A stretch of 5,408 nt of DNA from Bordetella parapertussis (GTDB lineage: Bacteria; Pseudomonadota; Gammaproteobacteria; Burkholderiales; Burkholderiaceae_B): assembly GCA_945911685.1 (NCBI GenBank), contig CAMEAW010000185.1:1-5408 (forward strand), read 5' to 3'. The position numbers and the translations under genes were made by a program. The notes beneath the pieces were generated by a model that saw only the letters and a program-made list of their open reading frames with translations, made no database searches and had not been told where the DNA came from. Below, piece by piece: positions 1-5,156 of the stretch; position 1 is the first letter of the stretch, and every line of letters starts with the position of its first letter.

Positions 1-12
1 GGTTGTTTCGCC

Positions 13-672
13 ATGAAAAAAACGGTCAAGATTGATTATGTGTCAGATATTGCCTGCCCCTGGTGTGCAGTCGGCTTGGGCGCAATTGAACAGGCGCTTA
101 AAAATATTAACGGCGAGTTCGACGTCGAGATTCATTTTCAGCCGTTTGAGCTTAATCCGCATATGCCTGAAGGTGGTCAAGATGTGATCGAACATCTCAC
201 TGAAAAGTACGGCATGCCTGAAGCGCAAATTCGAGTCAATCAAAAGAATATTCGCGACCGCGCCGCGGCAGTGGGTTTTGACTTTCACCCCGAGGGTCGC
301 AAGCACGTCTACAACACGTTTAATGCGCACCGTTTATTACATTGGGCCGAGGTTGAGCTTGACTTGCAAGCCCAATATCGACTCAAGCGCGAATTACTAG
401 GCACCTATTTCACCTTAGCCGTGAGCCTGGATGATCACAATAATTTGATCGATGCCGTCAAACGCGCCGGCTTAGATACCGTGCGTGCGCAAGAGGTCTT
501 AAGCCAAAACTTATTCAACGCCGAAGTGCGTGCCCGTCAGCAAAAATATACAGGCTTAGGGATCAGTTCAGTGCCCTCGGTGATCATCAATGATCAATAC
601 CTGTTGCAAGGTGCACAACCTGCTGAGGCTTTTGAACAGGCCTTACGCCAGGTCGCCGCGCAGACTGCTTAG
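13..672 (+). CDS. FrnE-like DsbA-family thiol oxidoreductase
   Basis: The 219-residue product is a DsbA-fold (thioredoxin-like) protein of the FrnE / 2-hydroxychromene-2-carboxylate isomerase-like group. The N-terminal beta strand leads into the redox motif C15-P-W-C18. The helical insertion follows, with the N-A-H-R-L-L-H-W segment (residues 104-111) typical of FrnE proteins. The conserved cis-proline loop is V187-P188 near the C-terminus. There is no signal peptide, so it should act in the cytoplasm, unlike true DsbA. Length matches the family (about 210-240). Proteins of this group are thought to catalyse disulfide exchange, and some are linked to oxidative-stress tolerance; the substrate here is unknown. 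The ATG at 13 is followed by a run of seven A. No Shine-Dalgarno is visible in the 12 bases available, and the frame stays open to the window edge, so an upstream start cannot be excluded, though family length argues against it. No clear terminator follows. Confidence 0.93.
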   Translation: MKKTVKIDYVSDIACPWCAVGLGAIEQALKNINGEFDVEIHFQPFELNPHMPEGGQDVIEHLTEKYGMPEAQIRVNQKNIRDRAAAVGFDFHPEGRKHVYNTFNAHRLLHWAEVELDLQAQYRLKRELLGTYFTLAVSLDDHNNLIDAVKRAGLDTVRAQEVLSQNLFNAEVRARQQKYTGLGISSVPSVIINDQYLLQGAQPAEAFEQALRQVAAQTA

Positions 673-705
673 TGGCCGTTACATCTCGAAATATTCTGTG
701 ACTAT

Positions 706-735
706 TTGATAGAGACTCTTTAGCACCCCTCTAAT
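706..735 (+). promoter_or_regulatory. Predicted sigma70 promoter of the DUF4160-DUF2442 unit
   Basis: A -35 box TTGATA (706-711, 5/6 to consensus) is followed after 18 bp by a -10 box TCTAAT (730-735, 5/6). Transcription would start near 742, giving a leader of about 20 nt before the ATG at 762. An overlapping alternative -10, TAGAAT (735-740), lacks a good -35. The -10 region lies inside the left arm of the inverted repeat at 724-756. Predicted from sequence only. Confidence 0.5.
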
Positions 736-756
736 AGAATTAAATATTAGAGGGTG
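724..756. repeat. Perfect inverted repeat over the -10 box and ribosome binding site of the DUF4160 gene
   Basis: CCCTCTAATA (727-736) and TATTAGAGGG (745-754) are perfect 10-bp complements around the 8-nt spacer 737-744. CA/TG (724-725 with 755-756) extends the pairing past one unpaired C at 726. The right arm contains the only plausible Shine-Dalgarno, GAGGG (750-754), 7 nt before the ATG. The left arm covers the predicted -10 box. If transcription starts near 742 only the right arm is transcribed, so the repeat would act as a DNA operator. On read-through RNA from upstream, the full hairpin would hide the ribosome binding site. There is no T-run after it, so it is not a standard terminator. 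Confidence 0.75.
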
Positions 757-761
757 AGCCT

Positions 762-1022
762 ATGCCAACAATTAGTTCGTTTTACGGTATCTCAATACGC
801 ATGTTTTTTAATGATCACGTGCCGCCTCACTTTCACGTCGAATACGCTGAATTCAAAGCAACCGTCGACATAGTCGAATTAAGAATTTCCGGCGGTAAAC
901 TACCTCGCAGAGCCCAAGAACTCGTTTTAGACTGGGCAGAGTTACACCAGAACGAGCTTTTAATTGACTGGCAATTGTGCACCATCAAGCAACAGCCAAA
1001 TCCGATCAACCCCTTAGTGTGA
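762..1022 (+). CDS. DUF4160 family protein
   Basis: The small 86-residue protein matches the DUF4160 family. It begins M-P-T-I-S-x-F-Y-G-I, followed by the hallmark F-N-D-H-x-P-P-H-F-H-x-E-Y segment (residues 16-28) with its cluster of His and Asp residues. The C-terminal half has the usual G-K-L-P-x-R-A (45-51) and a helix with W58, E60 and W70. The family's function is unknown. The His/Asp cluster looks able to bind metal or act in catalysis, but that is inference. Length is normal for the family. It is the first gene of a two-gene unit with the DUF2442 gene 7 bp downstream, a pairing seen in many bacteria and sometimes suspected to be toxin-antitoxin-like. The start is fixed by the conserved N-terminus and by GAGGG at 750-754. 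Expression is probably controlled by the palindrome just upstream. Confidence 0.9.
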   Translation: MPTISSFYGISIRMFFNDHVPPHFHVEYAEFKATVDIVELRISGGKLPRRAQELVLDWAELHQNELLIDWQLCTIKQQPNPINPLV

Positions 1023-1029
1023 GAGCAAG

Positions 1030-1284
1030 ATGCCTTGGGATGTCGTTGACTTAAAGATAATCGCGCCCTTTACGTTGCTTGTACGCTTTGCAGACGGCAT
1101 GGCGGGCGAAGTCCGCTTTGAAACTAGTCATCTGACCGGGGTCTTTTCTGCGCTAAAAGACTTTAATTTTTTTAATCAGGCCTTTATCGACCGCGGAGCG
1201 GTCGCTTGGCCTAACAATCTTGATCTCGCTCCAGACGCCATGTACAACGAGATCAAGACGAACGGCGTCTGGGTCTTACGCTAG
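1030..1284 (+). CDS. DUF2442 family protein
   Basis: The 84-residue protein resembles DUF2442, a small alpha/beta domain. Visible family features are the N-terminal beta hairpin (V-V-D-L-K-I-I-A-P-F-T-L-L-V-R-F), the D-G segment near residue 22, and the C-terminal block A-W-P-N-N-L-D-L-A-P-D-A-M-Y, which corresponds to the family's W-P-x-G/N-x-D-L-x-P-D/E-x-L/M-Y signature. The function is unknown; in some homologues the domain is fused to a DNA-binding helix-turn-helix, which is absent here. Its ATG lies 7 bp after the DUF4160 stop with only a weak GAG upstream, so translation is probably coupled to the first gene. The 3' half of the gene is rich in inverted repeats, and its TAG stop overlaps the end of the convergent argE-like gene by 9 bp. 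Confidence 0.87.
   Translation: MPWDVVDLKIIAPFTLLVRFADGMAGEVRFETSHLTGVFSALKDFNFFNQAFIDRGAVAWPNNLDLAPDAMYNEIKTNGVWVLR
1139..1173 (+). terminator. Terminator-like hairpin and T-run inside the DUF2442 gene
   Basis: GTCTTTT (1141-1147) and AAAAGAC (1155-1161) pair perfectly across a 7-nt loop, with two possible G-U pairs extending the base. A T-rich stretch ending in seven T (1167-1173) follows at once. This is the layout of an intrinsic terminator, but the stem is mostly A-T, and the T-run encodes F-N-F-F, so it may be chance. If active, it would limit how much full DUF2442 message is made. Confidence 0.25.
1188..1204. repeat. Short GC-rich hairpin
   Basis: CGACCG (1188-1193) and CGGTCG (1199-1204) pair perfectly around a 5-nt loop, inside the DUF2442 coding sequence. 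It is one member of a run of inverted repeats in 1139-1273. It is short enough to occur by chance. Confidence 0.35.
1218..1273. repeat. Two interleaved inverted repeats just past the argE stop
   Basis: Pair A is an 11-bp perfect inverted repeat: TCTTGATCTCG (1218-1228) with CGAGATCAAGA (1248-1258). Pair B is a 9-bp perfect inverted repeat: CCAGACGCC (1231-1239) with GGCGTCTGG (1264-1272). The arms run A-B-A'-B', so they can form an H-type pseudoknot or two mutually exclusive hairpins. On the plus strand they are the last 70 bases of the DUF2442 gene. On the minus strand they begin 4 nt after the argE stop. There the last arm of pair A is followed by a short T-rich stretch (TTGTT), so it could serve as the terminator of the argE transcript. 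Confidence 0.6.
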
Positions 1285-2457
1285 CAACACCTCTTGGGTC
1301 ATGCGTTCACGTAGGCGATCCATAAACCCTAGGCATTCTTCTAGCTGACTGATTTCGATAAATTCGTTGGGCTTGTGCGCGACGGCAATGTCGCCGGGGC
1401 CGATCACTACGCATGGGATTCCAGCGTGATTTAACCAACCTGCATCCGTGGCAAAAGATACGCGGCCTAACAGGTTATTACGCGCCAACGCTTTGCCCAA
1501 ATACGAGATGGGGGCTTCGTGGTCGGTCGACAAAGGTGCTGAATTCGAAAGCGTTTCAAACTCAATATCTGCTTGAGCAGAAATTTTGCGCATCTCTGTT
1601 TTCAACACTTCAGCGTACTCATGCACTTGTTTGATCAGCTCGTCGGCGTTGCCTTGTGGCAAAGTCCGACAATCAAAAATAAATTCACAATCTTTTGCCA
1701 CAATATTTGGTGCCGTACCGCCCTTGATCACGCCTGTTTGCATAGTGGTGTGCGGGGTTTGAAACAAGGGGTCAAACGGCCCATTCGTTTGCAGTTGCAC
1801 CGACATCGAGCGAATTTTTTCAATCAAGCGGCCTGCGTATTCAATCGCATTCACCGCCTCAGGCACCATCGAAGAATGCGCCTCTAAACCACGCACGCGA
1901 CAACGCGTCACTCGCATGCCTTTATGGCCCGTCATCACTTGCATGCGTGTCGGCTCACCGACAAAGCAACCCGCCGGATGGATGTTGGCAGCCGCCAAAT
2001 CTCGAATCAGCGTTTGCACACCAATGCAGCCAACCTCTTCGTCGTAGGTCAAACCGATATGTAAGGGCTGCTTGAGCTCGCTATGCATATAGGCCGGCAA
2101 CATCGCTAACGAAGCTGCGATAAACCCTTTCATGTCGACGGCACCGCGGCCGTAAATGCGGCCATCGGCAATATGCGCTTTAAACGGATCGGTATCCCAA
2201 GCTTGCCCATCAACCGGCACCACGTCAGTGTGACCACACAACACAATACCGCGTGTTTTTTGATCGCCCAAGGTCGCAAACAAATTGGCTTTACGCTTTT
2301 CAGCGTCGTAAGACAAGCGGGTTACAAGACCCAAACCCTTTAAATGATCGCGCACAAACTCAATGAGGCCTAAGTTTGACTCGCGACTGGTCGTGTCAAA
2401 CGCTACCAGAGTTTTGATCAGTTCAATCGTATTTGACAGTGTGGTCGAGGTCGTCAT
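1276..2457 (-). CDS. argE: Acetylornithine deacetylase-like M20 family metallopeptidase (ArgE-like)
   Basis: The 393-residue product is a full-length ArgE/DapE-type M20 zinc hydrolase, which removes the acetyl group from N-acetyl-L-ornithine in arginine synthesis; ArgE enzymes also cleave other N-acyl amino acids. The metal and catalytic residues are all visible: H76 and D78 in G-H-T-D-V-V-P-V, bridging D108 in G-R-G-A-V-D-M-K-G, general base E140 and ligand E141 in Y-D-E-E-V-G, E168 in G-E-P-T, and H361 in A-H-K-P-N-E-F. A-H-S-S with H193 lies in the inserted dimerisation domain (about 177-290). It lies 55 bp downstream of the peptide-binding protein gene, with no terminator between, and is probably co-transcribed. 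The Shine-Dalgarno is weak. Many betaproteobacteria recycle acetyl groups with ArgJ and do not need ArgE, so a role in degrading imported N-acyl amino acids or dipeptides is possible. The 3' end overlaps the DUF2442 gene by 9 bp. Confidence 0.92.
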   Translation of the reverse strand: MTTSTTLSNTIELIKTLVAFDTTSRESNLGLIEFVRDHLKGLGLVTRLSYDAEKRKANLFATLGDQKTRGIVLCGHTDVVPVDGQAWDTDPFKAHIADGRIYGRGAVDMKGFIAASLAMLPAYMHSELKQPLHIGLTYDEEVGCIGVQTLIRDLAAANIHPAGCFVGEPTRMQVMTGHKGMRVTRCRVRGLEAHSSMVPEAVNAIEYAGRLIEKIRSMSVQLQTNGPFDPLFQTPHTTMQTGVIKGGTAPNIVAKDCEFIFDCRTLPQGNADELIKQVHEYAEVLKTEMRKISAQADIEFETLSNSAPLSTDHEAPISYLGKALARNNLLGRVSFATDAGWLNHAGIPCVVIGPGDIAVAHKPNEFIEISQLEECLGFMDRLRERMTQEVLLA

Positions 2458-2512
2458 GTGTTGCTCAGTGTAGTTAGGGCTTGTTCAAAAAGTCGGTCTT
2501 AGTTTCAAAAAC

Positions 2513-4087
2513 CTACTGCGGCCTAAATTCATTAGCCAGGGTGTACTCATCTGTGCGGGGCGTGTACACCACGCCTTTTTTTGTCGCCCAGGTATTAATC
2601 TGGTGATGTATCGGTACAATCCCCACGTCTTGAAGCGATAAAATCGTAGCCTCTTGCAGCAAGGCCTCACGCTGCTTATCGTCGATCGTACTCATCGCCG
2701 TTGCCAGCACAGCATCCATCTTGGGATTCGAATAGCGACCCCAGTTAAATGTGCCTAAGCCCTTATCAGGCTGATTGGTCGCCACCAAGGGGCGCAGAGC
2801 CGAAGACGATTCGCCGGTTGACGCGCCCCAACCCAACATCGTCATCGAATACTCAAGCTTACTGGCACGACCTAAATAGACAGCCATTGGCATGGTTTGA
2901 ATTTTTGTCACAATGCCTGCGCGAGTCAGCATTTGTGCCACGGCCTGCGCGATTTGATCGTCATTCACATAACGATTGTTCGGTGCGTGTAGCGTTAAGG
3001 CGAATCCGTCCGGGTAACCGGCCTCGGCTAACAACGCCTTAGCTGCGGCAACATCGTATTTTTCAGGCGTTAAGGAAGGGGCATGGCCAAACATAGGCGC
3101 CGGCACAAGGTTGTTACTGGGCAAGGAAAGGCCTTCCATGACACGCGCTTTGATCGCTTCGCGATCAATCGCTTTAGAGATGGCTTGACGAACCTTTAAG
3201 TCTTTAAAGGGATTCTTCGCAAGAGGTGTACCGTCTTTAGCCGTGGCAAAAGGCGTGATGTCGCGCTGCTGATCCAGGTTAAAGAAAATAATTCGGTGCG
3301 AAGTTTTTGTCGAGGTTAATAGGTTTGGATTCGCTTTAATTTTGGTCAGGTCAGGCGTAGGGATATTTTCAATCGCATCTACGTCCCCTGCGAGCAACGC
3401 TGCCACACGAGTCGGATCGTTCGGCAAAATTCGCAAGGTAACTTTTTCCCAGTCGGATTTTCTACCCCAGTACCCATCATTTCGCACCAACTCTACGCGA
3501 TCGCCACGCTTAAACTCGCCAAACTTAAAGGGCCCGGTACCGATATTGACCTTGCCAGCGTTGAAATCTTCGGTTGTAGCGGTTTCAGCCACTTTTTTCG
3601 ACAAGATATAAATTGTCGATAAATCGTTAGGCAACAGAGGATACGGCGCGGCTGTTTTAAAACGAATCGTGTGGTCGTCTACGATTTCGCTCGCAATAAT
3701 CGCCTTGGTGTACAACGTGAAGGGGCCTGGACTGTTTGGGATTTTCCCGACGCGGTCATAACTAAACACAACGTCTGCTGCCGTAAAAGGGCTGCCGTCG
3801 CTAAACTTCACGTCTTTTCGCAGTTTAAATTCCCACGTCGTTGGGTCGATGGTTTTCCAGGATTCGGCCAAAGCGGGGATCAGACGCGAATCTGCATCCA
3901 AGCCTACCAATTTGTCATAAATATGTTCAGCGACGCCGTTATTTGGAAACAAATTCACAAAATGCGGGTCCATCGAGGTGATGTCAGCGCCCACTCCAAT
4001 TCGCAGGTTAGCGGCGTGCGCAGAAAGCCCAATGAAGGCCGCAGCAATCGGAAGCACGATCAGACTGGATAAACGGCGTAGACGCAT
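2513..4087 (-). CDS. ABC transporter substrate-binding protein, peptide type (SBP_bac_5 family)
   Basis: The 524-residue precursor is a periplasmic binding protein of the DppA/OppA class (SBP family 5), which delivers peptides or related solutes to an ABC importer. A signal peptide is clear: R-L-R-R, a hydrophobic core (residues 7-22), then cleavage after A-H-A at 25. No lipobox cysteine is present, so it should be soluble in the periplasm. The family signature spans about 73-112 (A-E-S-W, T-W-E-F-K-L-R, V-K-F-S-D-G-S-P-F-T-A-A-D-V). G-T-G-P-F at 183-187 and the G-D-V-D-A-I-E segment (234-240) are also typical. An in-frame upstream start at 4162 is rejected because the signal peptide begins at residue 26 of that frame and AGGAG lies 6 nt before the ATG at 4087. 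No permease or ATPase gene is adjacent. It is probably the first gene of an operon with argE. The ligand cannot be read from sequence. Confidence 0.94.
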   Translation of the reverse strand: MRLRRLSSLIVLPIAAAFIGLSAHAANLRIGVGADITSMDPHFVNLFPNNGVAEHIYDKLVGLDADSRLIPALAESWKTIDPTTWEFKLRKDVKFSDGSPFTAADVVFSYDRVGKIPNSPGPFTLYTKAIIASEIVDDHTIRFKTAAPYPLLPNDLSTIYILSKKVAETATTEDFNAGKVNIGTGPFKFGEFKRGDRVELVRNDGYWGRKSDWEKVTLRILPNDPTRVAALLAGDVDAIENIPTPDLTKIKANPNLLTSTKTSHRIIFFNLDQQRDITPFATAKDGTPLAKNPFKDLKVRQAISKAIDREAIKARVMEGLSLPSNNLVPAPMFGHAPSLTPEKYDVAAAKALLAEAGYPDGFALTLHAPNNRYVNDDQIAQAVAQMLTRAGIVTKIQTMPMAVYLGRASKLEYSMTMLGWGASTGESSSALRPLVATNQPDKGLGTFNWGRYSNPKMDAVLATAMSTIDDKQREALLQEATILSLQDVGIVPIHHQINTWATKKGVVYTPRTDEYTLANEFRPQ

Positions 4088-4093
4088 GGCAAA

Positions 4094-4098
4094 CTCCT
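4094..4098 (-). promoter_or_regulatory. Ribosome binding site fixing the binding-protein start
   Basis: On the minus strand AGGAG stands 6 nt before the ATG at 4087. It supports this start over the in-frame ATG 75 bases further upstream, whose extra 25 residues would bury the signal peptide. Confidence 0.85.
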
Positions 4099-4103
4099 GT
4101 GTA

Positions 4104-4166
4104 TTGTGTGACGATTCTAGCTGAATTAAGCTTGAGAGAACCCCTCTATGTAGAATACCCACACAA
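4104..4166. promoter_or_regulatory. Symmetric divergent promoter region
   Basis: TTGTGTG-N3-ATTCTA (4104-4119) and TAGAAT-N3-CACACAA (4151-4166) form an inverted repeat with 16-base arms, 13 of 16 matching, around a 31-bp spacer. Read outward, each arm is a -10-like TAGAAT (5/6 to TATAAT) followed 3 nt later by CACACAA, so transcripts would begin near 4107 (minus, to the binding protein) and 4163 (plus, to the SDR). Neither has a convincing -35 box at 16-18 bp, which suggests activator dependence. Within the spacer, AGCT-G-AATT-A-AGCT (4119-4132) is a near-perfect palindrome and a candidate operator. Confidence 0.5.
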
Positions 4167-4188
4167 ACGAGCTTTTAGACCCTGTATT

Positions 4189-4193
4189 GGAGA
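4189..4193 (+). promoter_or_regulatory. Ribosome binding site fixing the SDR start
   Basis: GGAGA lies 7 nt before the ATG at 4201. The frame is open back to an ATG at 4099, but that extension of 34 residues has no SDR-like sequence and would run across the divergent promoter, so 4201 is preferred. Confidence 0.8.
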
Positions 4194-4200
4194 CATAAAA

Positions 4201-4974
4201 ATGGACTTACAACTGACAAATCGCGTCGCCATCGTAACGGGCGGCTCTCAAGGTATTGGTAAGGCGTGCGCAGCCAAGCTCGCTCAAGAAGGCGCCACCG
4301 TGGTGATCGCCGCCCGCGGGCAAGAATTGTTAGATCAAGTCGCCGGCGAAATCCGTGCCGCGGGTGGCAAAATTATGGCCATTGCGGCCGATGTCAGCAA
4401 AGAGGCCGATTGCGCCCGACTGATTCAAGAAACCCTTAAGGCCTATGGTCGTATTGATATTCTGATCAACAATGCCGGCACTTCGGCTACCGGTGAGTTT
4501 GAGTCGGTCACCGATCAGGCGTGGCAGTCTGACTTTGATTTGAAACTGTTTGCCGCGATTCGCTTGTCTCGCTTAGCAATCCCAGAGATGCGCAAAAACA
4601 AATGGGGCCGCATTATTAACGTCACCAACATTGGTGCCAAACAGCCAAAAGCCAAGTCGATGCCAACCACGGTTACCCGTGCAGCGGGCTTGGCCATGAC
4701 AAAGGCTTTGTCAAAAGAATTTGCGGCTGACAACATTTTGGTCAACAGTGTTTGTATCGGTTTGATTCGTGCCGGCCAGCACGAACGTAAAGCGGCTAAG
4801 GCTGGTATTCCGGTTGAACAGTTGTATGAAGCGCAGGGCAAAGAAGTGCCCTTGGGTCGTGTCGGTCGCGCTGAAGAAGTTGCCAATGTGGTGGCCTTCT
4901 TTTCGTCTGAAGCTTCGAGCTATGTTACGGGCAGTAGCGTGAACCTCGATGGTGGTACGTCGGCAGTGATGTAA
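4201..4974 (+). CDS. SDR family protein lacking the canonical catalytic tetrad
   Basis: The 257-residue product has the length and Rossmann layout of a classical short-chain dehydrogenase/reductase. T13-G-G-S-Q-G-I-G20 is the nucleotide-binding loop, R39 after the second strand suggests NADP(H), and D64 and N90-N-A-G93 are conserved. The C-terminal Y-V-T-G-S-x-x-N-x-D-G-G (241-252) is typical. The active site is not: aligned by eye to FabG, the Asn-Ser-Tyr-Lys tetrad is replaced by K115, N143, T156 and R160, and the P-G motif after the sixth strand reads I186-G187. A recognised SDR subgroup related to beta-ketoacyl-ACP reductases shows such departures, with similar N-I-G-A-K and R-A-A-G segments, so this looks like an inherited variant, not a decayed gene. 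Its reaction is unknown and it may not be a dehydrogenase. It is divergently transcribed from the binding protein/argE unit. Confidence 0.9.
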   Translation: MDLQLTNRVAIVTGGSQGIGKACAAKLAQEGATVVIAARGQELLDQVAGEIRAAGGKIMAIAADVSKEADCARLIQETLKAYGRIDILINNAGTSATGEFESVTDQAWQSDFDLKLFAAIRLSRLAIPEMRKNKWGRIINVTNIGAKQPKAKSMPTTVTRAAGLAMTKALSKEFAADNILVNSVCIGLIRAGQHERKAAKAGIPVEQLYEAQGKEVPLGRVGRAEEVANVVAFFSSEASSYVTGSSVNLDGGTSAVM

Positions 4975-4995
4975 TGTTTGTTTGAGGCTTGCTCA

Positions 4996-5030
4996 CGCGG
5001 TGAACTTAACTTAAAGTCGAGTTCATCGCG
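4996..5030. repeat. 10-bp inverted repeat after the SDR gene
   Basis: CGCGGTGAAC (4996-5005) and GTTCATCGCG (5021-5030) pair over 10 positions with one G-U, around a 15-nt loop. It starts 22 nt after the SDR stop. No T-run follows, so it is not a standard intrinsic terminator. It may protect the 3' end of the SDR message, help a factor-dependent stop, or be an operator for the Bug gene downstream. Confidence 0.5.
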
Positions 5031-5101
5031 ACTTCACCTCATATAGTATTGACACCCGAATCCACTGCGTGACGATTTGCCCGCCTTTTTGCGCGGGTAT
5101 C

Positions 5102-5129
5102 TTAGCGCTTTCAAATTGTCAGGTATAAC
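5102..5129 (+). promoter_or_regulatory. Possible promoter of the Bug receptor gene
   Basis: TATAAC (5124-5129) is a 5/6 match to the -10 consensus. The best -35 is poor, TTAGCG (5102-5107) at 16 bp. The transcript would start near 5136, leaving about 20 nt that include GGAG (5147-5150), 6 nt before the ATG. A perfect -35 hexamer TTGACA lies further up at 5049-5054, but its best -10 partner, GACGAT (5071-5076), matches only 3/6. Confidence 0.35.
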
Positions 5130-5156
5130 CGCACACCAAAACTCCCGGAGAAACTC

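Noticed and set aside
43..330. 95-codon minus-strand frame opposite the FrnE-like gene
   Set aside because: Antisense shadow; the plus-strand gene has a full set of family motifs.
684..715. Possible hairpin after the FrnE-like gene (TCTC/GAGA plus AAATA/TATTT)
   Set aside because: The stem is A-T rich with an uneven internal loop and no T-run, so it is too weak to call a terminator.
1413..1887. Plus-strand open frames opposite argE, up to about 100 codons
   Set aside because: They are antisense shadows of an intact conserved gene, with no recognisable domain or good ribosome binding site.
2458..2512. Possible insertion-sequence end or terminator between the binding-protein and argE genes
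   Set aside because: Two similar TTTTTGAA stretches are present but no terminal inverted repeat, target duplication, transposase fragment or stable hairpin.
3671..4072. 133-codon plus-strand frame opposite the binding-protein gene
   Set aside because: It is antisense to the signal peptide and the first domain of a clear family member, and its translation resembles no known protein.
4099..4200. N-terminal extension of the SDR from an upstream in-frame ATG
   Set aside because: The 34 extra residues have no family similarity and cross the divergent promoter; GGAGA before 4201 and the normal SDR start (L-x-x-x-V-A-I-V-T-G) fix the start there.
4515..4886. 123-codon minus-strand frame opposite the SDR gene
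   Set aside because: It is antisense to conserved SDR motifs, with no supporting start signals or domain.
5080..5097. Possible terminator, CCCGC/GCGGG
   Set aside because: Only 5 bp of stem, with the T-run in the loop and not after the stem.
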